From Klebsiella pneumoniae (lineage in GTDB: Bacteria; Verrucomicrobiota; Verrucomicrobiia; Limisphaerales; SXTU01), in assembly GCA_943330855.2 (NCBI GenBank), contig CALQJI020000038.1:1-48466 (forward strand): DNA of 48,466 bases, read 5' to 3'. Under the pieces are notes generated by a model. The model saw only the letters and a list, made by a program, of their open reading frames with translations. It was not told the origin of the DNA and searched no databases. Below are positions 1-8,583 of this stretch, piece after piece. A program made the translations under genes and the position numbers. Within the stretch, counting starts at the first letter, position 1, and each line of letters begins with the position of its first letter.

Positions 1-1296
1 ATGCACGGTAAGGGCTCGAACGGAGAGGTTTTCAGGCGGCCCCTCAACCCAACGGGTTCCGTGCAACGCCGGAGAACAACCCCGCCTGTTTTCCCCTCTA
101 AAAGCTGCTTTCTCGGGTTTCTACCCACTAAGTTCCCCGAATACCCCAAAACTGTAAAGAGTCTTCTGCTAGTCGCCTTCGTCGCGCTTCACGCCTTTTC
201 GGTTCGCGCGCAAATCCCCATCATCCCGGACTGGTCCTACGATCAGGCGAACAACGTGGGATTTTTCGACCCGGCCGCGTCGCCGGTTGCGGGATACGGC
301 TCGATCGGCGAGCTGCGCCGGACGGTATTCACCGCTGCGGCCAACTACGTCAGCAGCCTTTTCTCCCCGGCGTATGTCACGGAAGTCATCCGAGCGAAGG
401 CGGCGTTCACCAATCTCGGCACACAGACCGTCGGCAACGGCGCCACTATCGGCTACACGAATAATTTCGGGAGCGCGAACCCGAAATACCGGCGCGACGT
501 GGAATACCCCACGACGCTCGGGAACCACGTCGCTGGCCGCGAACTAGTCGGCACCAACACGCTCGAGGTGAACTTCAACACGAACCCGGCCATCACCTAC
601 AACTACAGCACCAACGACTCCGCGCTGCTCGGCAGCGGGCAGGAAAGCCTCTTCACCACCGTTGTGCATGAGCTCATCCACGGCATGGTCTTCATCAACT
701 ACATCAACCCCGCCAACGGCTCGTTCGACGGCTTTCCCACCGTGTTCGACACGTTCATTGTGCAGGACAACACCGCGCCGGTCGCCTACACGAGCCTGAC
801 GGATGCGCAGCGGCTCGTCGCAATCACCAACAACAACCTCTTCTGGAATGGCCCGCTCGGTGTGGCGGGCAACGCGGGTGTGCGGCCTAAACTAAATGTG
901 CCCTCAACTTACTCGGCGTCGTCAAGCATCGCGCATCTGGACACGGCCACGTTTGACCCTCTTGGCCTGCTCCTTCTGCCCCGTGACTCCTCGCTCGTGC
1001 AGGCGCAGGTCGCGCTCGTCGCGGTCGAGCGCGGGATTGTCTATGACATGGGCTTCACCCCGGCACGGCCGCAGGTCCACTCCATCGCTGTCAGCGGCGG
1101 CAATCACATCATCACCACCACTGGCATCCTGAACGCGAAGTATCGCCTCCGCTTCACCAGCACGCTGACCAACGGCGTGAACGCGACGAACTGGAATGCC
1201 GTCGGCAGCACCGTGCGCTCCGGTTGGAATACCGTCTCCCTTACCAACACCCCGACCGGCAGCGCCGGCTTCTACGCGGTGGAAATCGTGCCCTGA
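1..1296 (+). CDS. Secreted HExxH zinc metalloprotease-like protein, start uncertain
   Basis: The frame is open from the first base, so the true start may lie outside the window. A GTG at 61 is another candidate. A hydrophobic stretch near residues 56-70 (SLLLVAFVALHAF, then RAQ) looks like a signal peptide, so the first 50 residues may not be part of the protein. The motif HELIH at residues 223-227 is a classic zinc-binding and catalytic HExxH site. A later SIAHLD segment (about residues 310-315) could provide a further ligand. The last 60 residues (ending SAGFYAVEIVP) resemble C-terminal domains common on secreted verrucomicrobial proteins. No family beyond 'zinc metallopeptidase' can be named by eye. 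It converges with the next gene. Confidence 0.75.
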   Translation: MHGKGSNGEVFRRPLNPTGSVQRRRTTPPVFPSKSCFLGFLPTKFPEYPKTVKSLLLVAFVALHAFSVRAQIPIIPDWSYDQANNVGFFDPAASPVAGYGSIGELRRTVFTAAANYVSSLFSPAYVTEVIRAKAAFTNLGTQTVGNGATIGYTNNFGSANPKYRRDVEYPTTLGNHVAGRELVGTNTLEVNFNTNPAITYNYSTNDSALLGSGQESLFTTVVHELIHGMVFINYINPANGSFDGFPTVFDTFIVQDNTAPVAYTSLTDAQRLVAITNNNLFWNGPLGVAGNAGVRPKLNVPSTYSASSSIAHLDTATFDPLGLLLLPRDSSLVQAQVALVAVERGIVYDMGFTPARPQVHSIAVSGGNHIITTTGILNAKYRLRFTSTLTNGVNATNWNAVGSTVRSGWNTVSLTNTPTGSAGFYAVEIVP

Positions 1297-1396
1297 AGCG
1301 CATCGCGCAGGGCAGCGTCCGCTGGCACTGCGCCTGACCCAAAAGGACGCCAGTTCCTTTATCAAGCGATGAGTCTGGCTTTCGCAGAGCCTGACG

Positions 1397-2227
1397 TTAT
1401 GGCTGCTTCGACGGCGGCTGAAAATTCTCCGTGTAAGCCTTGATGGCCTCCGCAAGCCACTTCGCCGTCTCGTCGCGCTTCTTCACGTCCGTGCGGAACG
1501 CGCCGCCGAACTCAAGCTGGATGGCGTCCACGCCGTTGGTCATGTGGCTGCCGTAACTGCGGACAATGTAGCCGCCACTGAACCCACCCGTCTCCCGCGG
1601 CGATCCCGGCGGCGTGTTGGTGGGCGACACGTTGATGCCCTTCGTCGCGAGGTAGCCGAGGATGCTGTGCTCGCCCGTGAGCGCGACGGCTCCGTGCTTC
1701 TCCACCATCTTCATCACCGTCGTGCCGTTCTGCGTGCCGCGATAAATTGTGTTCGAGCTCGCGGCTTGCCCGTGGATGTCCAGCAGCAGCGCGCCCTGTG
1801 GGAACTTCTTTCGCAGCTCATCCACGAACTCCCGCACCTGCCCGTGGAAGGCGGCGTGGACAACCTGTGCGTTCGGATGCTCCACGGCTTCTTTCTCGGG
1901 GCGGTTCGGATCCACGAATTGCCGGTGTGCCTTCATCGCGACGAGGTAGGGCTTCTTGCCCGTGAGTTCCTCGACGCGTTTCGCCATCGTAGTCGCCAGC
2001 TCGAACGTGCGCGTGTCTTGTCCGGTGACAAACTTACCGCTCTTCAACTCACCCTCGGGGCCGACCCGCTTGGGCACTCCGGGAATGGCCAGTGAGCCGC
2101 CGTGCGGCGCGGTGATGATGACGGGCAGCTCGCCCCGCTGGACTTGGAGGAACTCGTTTGTCTGGGCGGCTGGCGCCGAGACCAGCGACAACGCGAGAAG
2201 CGTGCAGGCAGCCAGGTGTCGTTTCAT
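1397..2227 (-). CDS. Secreted N-formylglutamate amidohydrolase-like protein
   Basis: 276 aa with an N-terminal signal peptide (MKRHLAACTLLALSLVSAPA, cut probably near AQT). Motifs of the N-formylglutamate amidohydrolase family are visible: APHGG around residues 40-44, DIHGQ at 150-154, and QLEFGG near the C terminus. The His and Asp in these motifs are candidate metal ligands. The family hydrolyses N-formyl or N-acyl amino acids. Export suggests a role on extracellular or periplasmic substrates, which is inference. It starts 5 nt after the pseudopilin stop, so it is probably the last gene of the pgsA-pgpA-sulfatase-pseudopilin run. Confidence 0.8.
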   Translation of the reverse strand: MKRHLAACTLLALSLVSAPAAQTNEFLQVQRGELPVIITAPHGGSLAIPGVPKRVGPEGELKSGKFVTGQDTRTFELATTMAKRVEELTGKKPYLVAMKAHRQFVDPNRPEKEAVEHPNAQVVHAAFHGQVREFVDELRKKFPQGALLLDIHGQAASSNTIYRGTQNGTTVMKMVEKHGAVALTGEHSILGYLATKGINVSPTNTPPGSPRETGGFSGGYIVRSYGSHMTNGVDAIQLEFGGAFRTDVKKRDETAKWLAEAIKAYTENFQPPSKQP

Positions 2228-2232
2228 ATTGC

Positions 2233-3171
2233 TCAGTTGATGTTCGGCGGAGCGTCGTCGGTGCCGGTGCCGGAGAAGAAGCCGTTGTGCGCGGGCCCGG
2301 CGATGCCAAAGCTCCCATCGCCATTGACCGCATAGCCCAACTCCGCCGGGCGCGAGCGCTCCACATGACTGTCCGCAAACACCACGTTCGCCCGCCCGTC
2401 GTGCCGGTCATGCACCCCGCCCCGGTGCTGCGGAGCGCGGCTGTTGTCATCGCAAAAGTCCGAGCTGCCGGGCAGCAGCCGGGGCGGGTCGAGCGACCAC
2501 GCGTGGTTGCCCAACGCCGTCAGGTCATCCGCGCCATTCGCTCGATACGCAGTGCGCGCGGCGGCGGGCTTGCCGGCGGCAGTGCCCAGCGAATCGGCAA
2601 TGAGGACCGTGCCCGCGCCCCTCAAGTTCGTGAGGCGCACCGGGAAGTTGATGAATTCACCGCTCGATTTCACGCGGCTGTTGCCGAGGAACTGAAAGTT
2701 ATAGCCGTAGGAAAAATTCCGGTTGTTCACCCAGTCCGGCACCTGCGGGCAGATGAAGACCTTGTGGTCCACCGCCTTCGTGTTGTCGTCGGCGGGATTC
2801 GGCGACGGCGTCTGGTAGGCGTGGAGGCCGCTGCCCGCGCCGAGCGTCACAAACCAGCGCGGGCGGAACTGCTGGCCATTGCCGACGTTGTAGAGGTTGC
2901 GTGGGTCCGCGTTGACGCCATAGCGCGGCATCCGGCCGGGCACGGCGAGGTCGTCATTCGCGTCCGCGTAGAGCTGGGTGGCGAGGGCGATTTGCCGCTG
3001 GTTGGAGACGCACTGCGTGGCCTTCGCACTAGTCTTGCCGCGCGCCAACGCGGGCAGCAGCAGCCCGGCAAGAATGGCAATGATGCCGATAACGACCAAT
3101 AGCTCGATGAGCGTGAAGGCGCGGCGGCGGCTCGCCGAATCGGGAACTTGAGTTGTGCTGATGTTCAACAC
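2233..3171 (-). CDS. Type II secretion/type IV pilus pseudopilin, H-X9-DG type
   Basis: Has a type III signal: RRRA followed by [20 protein letters not shown], with Glu at +5 and cleavage expected after the Ala. The C-terminal half has the 'prepilin-type processing-associated H-X9-DG' signature ([13 protein letters not shown] ... NGDG). This family is greatly expanded in Planctomycetes and Verrucomicrobia. It is thought to be processed by prepilin peptidase and assembled or displayed at the envelope. I prefer the GTG at 3171 (312 aa, leader of about 18 residues). The ATG at 3228 would give an unusually long 37-residue leader. It lies between the sulfatase and the amidohydrolase-like gene on the same strand. 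Confidence 0.85.
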   Translation of the reverse strand: MLNISTTQVPDSASRRRAFTLIELLVVIGIIAILAGLLLPALARGKTSAKATQCVSNQRQIALATQLYADANDDLAVPGRMPRYGVNADPRNLYNVGNGQQFRPRWFVTLGAGSGLHAYQTPSPNPADDNTKAVDHKVFICPQVPDWVNNRNFSYGYNFQFLGNSRVKSSGEFINFPVRLTNLRGAGTVLIADSLGTAAGKPAAARTAYRANGADDLTALGNHAWSLDPPRLLPGSSDFCDDNSRAPQHRGGVHDRHDGRANVVFADSHVERSRPAELGYAVNGDGSFGIAGPAHNGFFSGTGTDDAPPNIN

Positions 3172-3256
3172 GTGAAAATTAGTTCGCTGTCTAGCGAGGG
3201 CAAGCTCGGGAACCAGTTGCCCCGGCATGGATGTAATCCTACGGCCCCCCGATGAC

Positions 3257-5059
3257 CTACCGCGTCAGCGTAAGCACCACCTGCCGCACCTCCATCACAC
3301 TCGCACCGGGGATCTCCAGCGCCCGCAGCGTGAGCGGGCCGCGTCCCTGCTCCAGCCGCACCGTGCCGAGGTGCAGTGGGCGGAACTCCTTCATCTGCGA
3401 CTCGGCGGGCGGGCGCGGGATGGTGTCCTGATTGGTGTAGAGCGGTGGGTTCCACGCGGGGGCCACTTTGCCGGTGAGCGCACTGCCGTTGAAGCTGAGT
3501 TCAATCGTCGAGCCGGGGTCGGCGGCGGCGTAGAGGATGGTCACGTCGTAGTTGCCGGAGGTGTTCACGGCGATGTCCCACGTCAGCTTGTCTTCGGGCA
3601 GTTTCCAGTTCACGAAGTAGGAGGAGTTCGGCGCGTTGGCGCTGCGCTTAATCCCACCGTGCGCCACGCCGTCGCGCGCCGGCAGCGGGGTGATGGGGAA
3701 CTCCGCGTAGCCGACGGGATGAGGGCGGTCGTCGGTCGGCAGACCACCACCGCCCTTGCCCTTCGCGTTGGGAGCGAGCGGAGCGGTTTGACCGAGCACG
3801 TCCTTCCGCCAGTCGGCGACGGCTTGGGCGAACTTCGCGACCACTTCCGGCTTCTCCGCCGCGATGTTCTTGGTCTGCCCGGGGTCCGCGACCATGTCGA
3901 AGAGCGCGCCGGCATTGTCGAAGCGATACTGCTGTGAGCGGGCACTGACGTTGCCGTTCTGGTGCGAGAAGAGCGTGCGGTCAGGCCAGCCGCGCCGCTG
4001 CGCGCCGACGAGCAGATTGGTGAGGTTGTGACCGTCGAGCGGTTTATCGCCGACACGCTTCACGCCGGCCAACGCGGTCAGCGTGGGCAGCAGGTCAATC
4101 GCGCCTGCAATTTCCTTCACCACGGTGCCGGGTGGGATGCCGCCGCCGGGCCAGCGGATGAAACACGCCGAGCGCACGCTGCCTTCGTCAGTCGAGCCTT
4201 TGCGACCCTTCATGCCGCCGTTCCAGCGCCACGAGTTCGGGCCGTTGTCGGAGAAGTAGAGGACGATGGTGTTGTCCGCGAGCTTGAGTTCATCGAGGCG
4301 CTTGAGCACGCGGCCCACGTTCCAATCGAGGTTCTCCATCATCGCGAGCGCGCAACGGGTTTGGTCGAGATCCTCCGCATCGCCGGGCTTGGCGCGCAGG
4401 CCGATGGGCTGGTCCTTGAAGCGTTGCCAATACTCCTGCGGCACGGCCCACGGCGAATGCGGCGTGTTGTAAGGCACGTAGCAGAAGAACGGCCCGGCCT
4501 TGTTCTTCTCGATGAAGCCCAGCGCGTGGCCGGTGAGGTCGTCGGCGATGAAGCCCTGGCCGCGCACCAGCTTCCCGTTTTGCTCCAGCGGCGGGTCGAA
4601 GTATTCGCCCCAGTGGCCGGAGGTGAAGCCGTAGTATTCGTCGAAGCCGCGGGCGTTGGGATGGAATGGCCACTGGCTGCCGTTGTGCCATTTGCCAAAC
4701 GCACCCGTAGCGTAGCCGGCGGCCTTGAACGCGTCGGCCATGGTTTTTTCATCCAAATTCAATCGCTCCAATCCCGTCGAGACCCCGCGCACGCCGCCGC
4801 GCGGATGGTAACGGCCGGTGAGGAACTCCGCCCGCGTCGGCGCACACACGGAGCAGACGTAAAAGCGGTCCAGCGCCGCACCGCCGCGCGCGAGGGAGTC
4901 AATGTTGGGCGTGCGGAGGTTCGTGTTGCCGTTGAACGAGTAGTCACCCCAGCCCGAATCATCGGCGAGGAAGATGATGACATTCGGCTTTGCAGCGGCG
5001 CTGGCATGGCCACAAAAAACACAAAAGGCCGCGAGGAGCGCGAGGTGGAATCGGTGCAT
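3257..5059 (-). CDS. Secreted sulfatase (arylsulfatase A type)
   Basis: 600 aa. Signal peptide [21 protein letters not shown], then [16 protein letters not shown] with the metal-binding Asp pair (D33, D34). The sulfatase signature C72-A-P-T-R76 is intact, followed by LTGRY. C72 is the residue converted to formylglycine, so activity needs the maturase FGE or an anaerobic SME, neither of which is in the window. A second metal site is probably FSDNGPN. About 130 C-terminal residues after the catalytic domain form a beta-rich extension that may bind carbohydrate. It starts 3 nt after the pgpA stop, so it is probably co-transcribed with phospholipid genes. Substrate is unknown; PVC sulfatases usually act on sulfated polysaccharides. 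Confidence 0.93.
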   Translation of the reverse strand: MHRFHLALLAAFCVFCGHASAAAKPNVIIFLADDSGWGDYSFNGNTNLRTPNIDSLARGGAALDRFYVCSVCAPTRAEFLTGRYHPRGGVRGVSTGLERLNLDEKTMADAFKAAGYATGAFGKWHNGSQWPFHPNARGFDEYYGFTSGHWGEYFDPPLEQNGKLVRGQGFIADDLTGHALGFIEKNKAGPFFCYVPYNTPHSPWAVPQEYWQRFKDQPIGLRAKPGDAEDLDQTRCALAMMENLDWNVGRVLKRLDELKLADNTIVLYFSDNGPNSWRWNGGMKGRKGSTDEGSVRSACFIRWPGGGIPPGTVVKEIAGAIDLLPTLTALAGVKRVGDKPLDGHNLTNLLVGAQRRGWPDRTLFSHQNGNVSARSQQYRFDNAGALFDMVADPGQTKNIAAEKPEVVAKFAQAVADWRKDVLGQTAPLAPNAKGKGGGGLPTDDRPHPVGYAEFPITPLPARDGVAHGGIKRSANAPNSSYFVNWKLPEDKLTWDIAVNTSGNYDVTILYAAADPGSTIELSFNGSALTGKVAPAWNPPLYTNQDTIPRPPAESQMKEFRPLHLGTVRLEQGRGPLTLRALEIPGASVMEVRQVVLTLTR

Positions 5060-5062
5060 AAT

Positions 5063-5569
5063 TCAGAGGAGAAACGGCAAGCTCACCAAGTTCACGTAGA
5101 GCGCGGCAAGGAGGTCATCCACGGTCACGCCCCAGCCGCCGGGAAGCGACTGGCTCTGCCGCACGGGACATGGCTTCCAAATATCGAAAAGGCGGAAGGC
5201 GGCGAAGATGCCGATGACTCCAAGCCAGTTGTTCCCGCTGAAGAAGTAGCCGACGTCGGGCATCCGCCCGGTGGCGTAAACCTGGCTCACCACCCACGCG
5301 CTGAAGCACAGCGGCACGGCGATGATTTCATCCAGCACAATGGAGCCGGGGTCTTTCTCGCCCAGCGCCTTTTCCGCGAGGCCGCAACCCCAGACGCAGA
5401 ACGGGATGCTGAGGAGGATGCCGCCAAAGAAGGCCCACAGCGAACCAATCGCGCCGAGGGCGACAAACCAGAGGAGCCCCACGACGGAACCCCAAGTGCC
5501 TGGTGCGGGCTTGAGGCGACCGGAGCCGAAGCCTTGGGCGACCCAGACGGCTGGACTGAAACCGCTCAC
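5063..5569 (-). CDS. pgpA: Phosphatidylglycerophosphatase A
   Basis: Dephosphorylates phosphatidylglycerol phosphate to phosphatidylglycerol, the step after PgsA. I place the start at the GTG at 5569 (168 aa, normal for PgpA). It overlaps the pgsA stop and has GGAGG 4 nt upstream. The longer frame back to 5710 lies inside pgsA and adds no family sequence. Family marks are LKPAPGTWGS at residues 19-28 and the acidic cluster DPGSIVLDE (D73, D80, E81) expected at the catalytic centre. Hydrophobic helices fit an inner-membrane protein. Gene order pgsA-pgpA places two consecutive steps of acidic phospholipid synthesis together. Confidence 0.92.
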   Translation of the reverse strand: MSGFSPAVWVAQGFGSGRLKPAPGTWGSVVGLLWFVALGAIGSLWAFFGGILLSIPFCVWGCGLAEKALGEKDPGSIVLDEIIAVPLCFSAWVVSQVYATGRMPDVGYFFSGNNWLGVIGIFAAFRLFDIWKPCPVRQSQSLPGGWGVTVDDLLAALYVNLVSLPFLL

Positions 5570-6174
5570 ATGTCCTCCAGATAAATCTGCCGGTTTTTCC
5601 ACAGGTAAATCGCGCCGGAGGTGAACGTGAGCAGCACCGTCACCCAGAGCGAGAGGTGACCGAACCACGGCAGCAGCAGTCCAAACGCGTCCCGCAGCCA
5701 CGGCCACCACTCGACGTGCGCGTCCAGCACCAGCAGCGTGATGATGGCGACGATTTGCGAGATGGTCTTATGCTTGCCGAAGCGCTCGGCGGCCATCGTG
5801 ACGCCCTTGGAGGCCGCGAGCAGGCGCAACCCGGTGATGGCCAGTTCGCGCGCAACGATGATGACGGCCATCCACGCCTCGACGCTCACGGCGGGCAAAG
5901 CGCCGGTGTCGGGGTTGAACTTGGCGCGTTCCACCAGCGCGATGAAGGCGGAGCAGGTGAGAATCTTGTCAGCCAACGGGTCCATGAGGATGCCAAAGTT
6001 GGTGATGAGCTTTCGCTCGCGGGCGATCTTGCCGTCGAAGTAATCCGTCAACCCCGCGAAGCTGAAGAGCACGAGCGCGAGGGTGTCGTTGACCGGCGAG
6101 CGCGAGAACATCGCCACGAGGAACAAGCCCGTGAGGATGAAGCGCGAGACGGTGAGTTTGTTGGGCAGGTTCAT
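5566..6174 (-). CDS. pgsA: CDP-diacylglycerol--glycerol-3-phosphate 3-phosphatidyltransferase
   Basis: Condenses CDP-diacylglycerol and glycerol 3-phosphate to phosphatidylglycerol phosphate at the inner membrane. The CDP-alcohol phosphotransferase motif D-G-x2-A-R-x8-G-x3-D-x3-D is complete: D47, G48, A51, R52, G61, D65, D69. The start MNLPNKLTVSR at 6174 gives 202 aa and matches the usual N terminus. A frame extending to 6240 is unlikely to be used. Several transmembrane helices follow. It overlaps pgpA by 3 nt and is the first confident gene of the minus-strand run ending at 1397. Confidence 0.94.
   Translation of the reverse strand: MNLPNKLTVSRFILTGLFLVAMFSRSPVNDTLALVLFSFAGLTDYFDGKIARERKLITNFGILMDPLADKILTCSAFIALVERAKFNPDTGALPAVSVEAWMAVIIVARELAITGLRLLAASKGVTMAAERFGKHKTISQIVAIITLLVLDAHVEWWPWLRDAFGLLLPWFGHLSLWVTVLLTFTSGAIYLWKNRQIYLEDM
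5574..5578 (-). promoter_or_regulatory. Shine-Dalgarno for pgpA
   Basis: GGAGG, 4 nt upstream of the GTG at 5569 and inside the last codons of pgsA. It decides the pgpA start, and it is one of only two strong Shine-Dalgarno sequences I saw in the window. Confidence 0.6.
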
Positions 6175-6260
6175 CGCGGAGGCGGCGGAAGCCCCTGCCC
6201 TGCGGCTTCGCAGGTTTGCAGAACTTGGCGTGGAAGCCACTTGATGACGACGGGCAGCAT
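6171..6260 (-). CDS. Possible 29-residue small ORF overlapping pgsA start
   Basis: An ATG at 6260 opens a 29-codon frame (begins MLPVVIKWLPRQV) whose TGA overlaps the pgsA ATG as ATGA. That arrangement is typical of translational coupling. No homology is recognised, no ribosome binding site is visible, and the length allows chance. It could be a leader peptide or a gene remnant. Confidence 0.2.
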   Translation of the reverse strand: MLPVVIKWLPRQVLQTCEAAGQGLPPPPR

Positions 6261-6387
6261 GGCCTTATCCCTTGGTCAACTCCGCGAAGATGCTGGGGAA
6301 GGCTTGGAACTTCGCTTTCATGGGGCAAGATTGGCGAGCTTCAGCGGTAGTGGCAAGGCGCAGTTCAGGCCGGAGCACAGCTGATTT

Positions 6388-6461
6388 GGAGCGCGGACGC
6401 CCACGTCCGCAGGCGGCTGTTTTGCTTCCGAATGGGCTGCGGACGTGGGCGTCCGCGCTCC
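6388..6461. repeat. REP-like palindrome, family R1 (complete)
   Basis: Two 25-nt arms, 6388-6412 and 6437-6461, are exact reverse complements with a 24-nt loop. Each arm (core GCGGACGCCCACGTCCGC) is also nearly palindromic. It lies just downstream of the dienelactone hydrolase stop. The same 25-mer recurs exactly at 30156, with degenerate copies at 14811 and 44067. Confidence 0.85.
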
Positions 6462-6468
6462 TTTGGCT

Positions 6469-7260
6469 TCAGTGCTTCGATTCGGCGGGGCCGCTGGCGG
6501 ACTTCGCTGGCAGGTCGCCTTCGCCGAGCTTGCGCTTGAAGAGTTCGAGGACGAGGCCGTAACAGGTGAGGGCGAGCGCGGGGTCGTAGCGATGGCCTTC
6601 GTCACGCAGGAAGGCGTGCTGGCCGTTAAACTCGTGCCAGGTGAAGTTCAGGTTCGCGTCGGCCATCGCGTTGTGGAGGCGGGCGCGGCCTTCGCGCGGG
6701 ACGTGCGGGTCTTGGCGGCCCCAAAGCATCAGCATCTCGGCGGTAAGTTCCGGCACGCGGTCGAGGGTGTTGTCGCACTTGCCCTTGGCGAGCCCGCGCT
6801 TGTGGATGTCGGTGGCGTAGAAGCACACGCCGGCCAGCACGCCGGGGTTCATGCTCGCGCGGAAGCTCAGGTGGCCGCCGATGCAGATGCCCATGACGCC
6901 GAGTTTGCCGGTGCAGGCCGGGTGCGCGCGGAGAAAATCCAGCGCGGCGCGCGCGTCGTCGTCGTAGCTGGCGAGTTCCTTGGCGGTCTTCAGTTCGTTG
7001 CCTTTGTCCGCGCCGGCTTGGTCGTAGGCCAGCACGGTGCCGGCGGGGAGGAACTCATGGTAAATCTCCGGCACGGCGACGACGAAGCCGTGGCCCGCGA
7101 GCAACGCAGCGGTGCGCCGGATGGGGCCGGTGACTTGGAAAATCTCCGAGTAGAGCAGGATGCCGGGATACTTGCCTTCCGCTGCGGGGCGGAAGACGTA
7201 GGTGCGCATCGGGCCGACGGGCGTGGGGAGGTCGGCGAACTCGGTGTCTTTGATGGTCAT
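6469..7260 (-). CDS. Dienelactone hydrolase family protein
   Basis: 263 aa alpha/beta hydrolase without a signal peptide, hence probably cytosolic. The DLH catalytic set is visible: nucleophile Cys126 in GICIGGH, Asp184 in GRQDPHVP, His215 in GQHAFLRD. Cys in place of Ser is diagnostic of dienelactone hydrolases, which open lactone rings. Many members act on other esters, so the substrate is open. It is the last gene of the minus-strand run from 10788 and lies 95 nt after the aminotransferase. A REP-like palindrome follows it. Confidence 0.9.
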   Translation of the reverse strand: MTIKDTEFADLPTPVGPMRTYVFRPAAEGKYPGILLYSEIFQVTGPIRRTAALLAGHGFVVAVPEIYHEFLPAGTVLAYDQAGADKGNELKTAKELASYDDDARAALDFLRAHPACTGKLGVMGICIGGHLSFRASMNPGVLAGVCFYATDIHKRGLAKGKCDNTLDRVPELTAEMLMLWGRQDPHVPREGRARLHNAMADANLNFTWHEFNGQHAFLRDEGHRYDPALALTCYGLVLELFKRKLGEGDLPAKSASGPAESKH

Positions 7261-7355
7261 GAGGTGAAGATGTGATGCGGGTTGCTTGAATCAAGCCGGG
7301 CGTGCTCGAACTCCCATCGCCTGCACGGACCTCGGAACGCGCAACACGCTTGCGT

Positions 7356-8507
7356 TCACAGCAGTTTCACCGCGCGGGCTAGTTCCTCGTCCGTGTTGTA
7401 GAAGTGCGGGGAGAGCCGGATGTATTGCTTGCCGGTGCGGTCGGCGCGGAGGGAGGTGACCACGCCGCCGTCCGTGAGGCGTTGGTGGATGGCGGGCAGG
7501 TCGGAGGCTTCGCGGGTGATGCTGATGATGCCGGCGCAGTTCTCGGGCGGGGCGGCGGCGTTGAGCACGGTCCAGCCCTTCGCCTGCAACTCGGGGACGA
7601 GGATCGCGCGCTTGCGCAGCAGCTCGGCGGCGATGTTCGCCACGCCGACTTCGGTGATCATGTCCATTGAGGCCTTCAGGCCGACGATGCCGAGGACGTT
7701 GTGTGTGCCGGCCTCGAAGCGGCGCGCGCCGGTCTGGTAGGAGAGTTCGTCCTGCGCGGCGTAGTTGGGGCAGCGGACGTTGTTCCAACCGAGCGCGATG
7801 GGGCGGAGCTTCTCCTGCGCTTCCTTGCGCACGTAGAAGAGGCCGGCGGCGCAGGGCGAGAGGAGCCACTTGTGGCCGTCGGCGGCGAGGAAATCCACGT
7901 GCTTCACGGAGACGGGAAACGCGCCGAGGGTCTGCATGGCGTCCACGCAGAAGAGGATGCCGCGCGCGCGCAGGGCCTTGCCGATGGCGTCGATGTCAAT
8001 GCGCCAGCCGGCGAGGAAGTGCGCTGAGCCGAGCGCGACGAGGCGGGTGCTCTCGTCCACTTGCCCGAGCACGTCCACGGGGCGGATGCGGCCCAGCTCG
8101 CGGGTGTTGAGGTAGCGGACTTTCACGCCTTGAGCGGCGAGGGCCATCCACGGGTAAACGTTGGAGGGAAAGTCGTCGTGGTAAATGACGATGTTATCGG
8201 TGCGACGGAAGGTGAGGCCACCGGCGACCATGCTCAGGGCCAGCGAAGTGGGGCCGACGAAGGCAATTTCGTCCGGATGCGCTCCGACGAGGAGCTTGGT
8301 GGCGGACTCGCGCGCGGCGCGGTGGAGCTTGGGGAGCATCGTCTCCTGGTCGTCCTGCGAGGCGAGGAAGCTGTAGTGGCCAATGGCGTCGGCGGCGCGG
8401 CGCGCGAGGGGCGCGACGGCGGCGTGGGCGAGGTAAGCCTTGCTGCGGCAGACGGGGAATTCGTCCTGGCGAAGGCGCTCGTCCGAGAGAATTTCGGCAA
8501 CGGTCAT
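7356..8507 (-). CDS. Class V aminotransferase (cysteine desulfurase-like fold)
   Basis: 383 aa PLP-dependent enzyme. Lys213 in DGHKWLLSP is the expected Schiff-base lysine, and VDAMQTLGAFP holds the Asp that contacts the PLP ring nitrogen. RFEAGTHNVLGIVGL is the family segment near the phosphate site. The conserved catalytic Cys loop of true NifS/IscS/SufS was not evident, so cysteine desulfurase activity is not claimed. An isopenicillin-N-epimerase-like or other lyase/aminotransferase role is equally possible. Neighbours give no pathway. No Shine-Dalgarno precedes the ATG. Confidence 0.87.
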   Translation of the reverse strand: MTVAEILSDERLRQDEFPVCRSKAYLAHAAVAPLARRAADAIGHYSFLASQDDQETMLPKLHRAARESATKLLVGAHPDEIAFVGPTSLALSMVAGGLTFRRTDNIVIYHDDFPSNVYPWMALAAQGVKVRYLNTRELGRIRPVDVLGQVDESTRLVALGSAHFLAGWRIDIDAIGKALRARGILFCVDAMQTLGAFPVSVKHVDFLAADGHKWLLSPCAAGLFYVRKEAQEKLRPIALGWNNVRCPNYAAQDELSYQTGARRFEAGTHNVLGIVGLKASMDMITEVGVANIAAELLRKRAILVPELQAKGWTVLNAAAPPENCAGIISITREASDLPAIHQRLTDGGVVTSLRADRTGKQYIRLSPHFYNTDEELARAVKLL

Positions 8508-8526
8508 GGGGATAGAGTGGAGGAAA

Positions 8527-8560
8527 GCGGGAAAGTGAGAAAGCGGGAAAGTGAGCGGGG
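8527..8560. repeat. Tandem 15-mer, family R4
   Basis: Two consecutive copies of GCGGGAAAGTGAGA lie in the gap between the gspF stop and the aminotransferase start. The same unit occurs near 31895-31917, there in coding sequence. Confidence 0.7.
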
Positions 8561-8583
8561 CCGGCTTCAGCGAACCGGGGCCC

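Noticed and set aside
3962..5584. Long open frame (540 codons) on the plus strand opposite the sulfatase and pgpA
   Set aside because: It mirrors confident genes on the other strand; the translation is Arg/Val/Gly-rich without family features, as expected for antisense frames in high-GC DNA. The same applies to 15830-17344 (-), 33995-35680 (-) and 39097-40680 (+).
7356..8507. Naming the class V aminotransferase as cysteine desulfurase (iscS/sufS)
   Set aside because: The catalytic Cys loop was not evident and no Fe-S assembly genes are adjacent.
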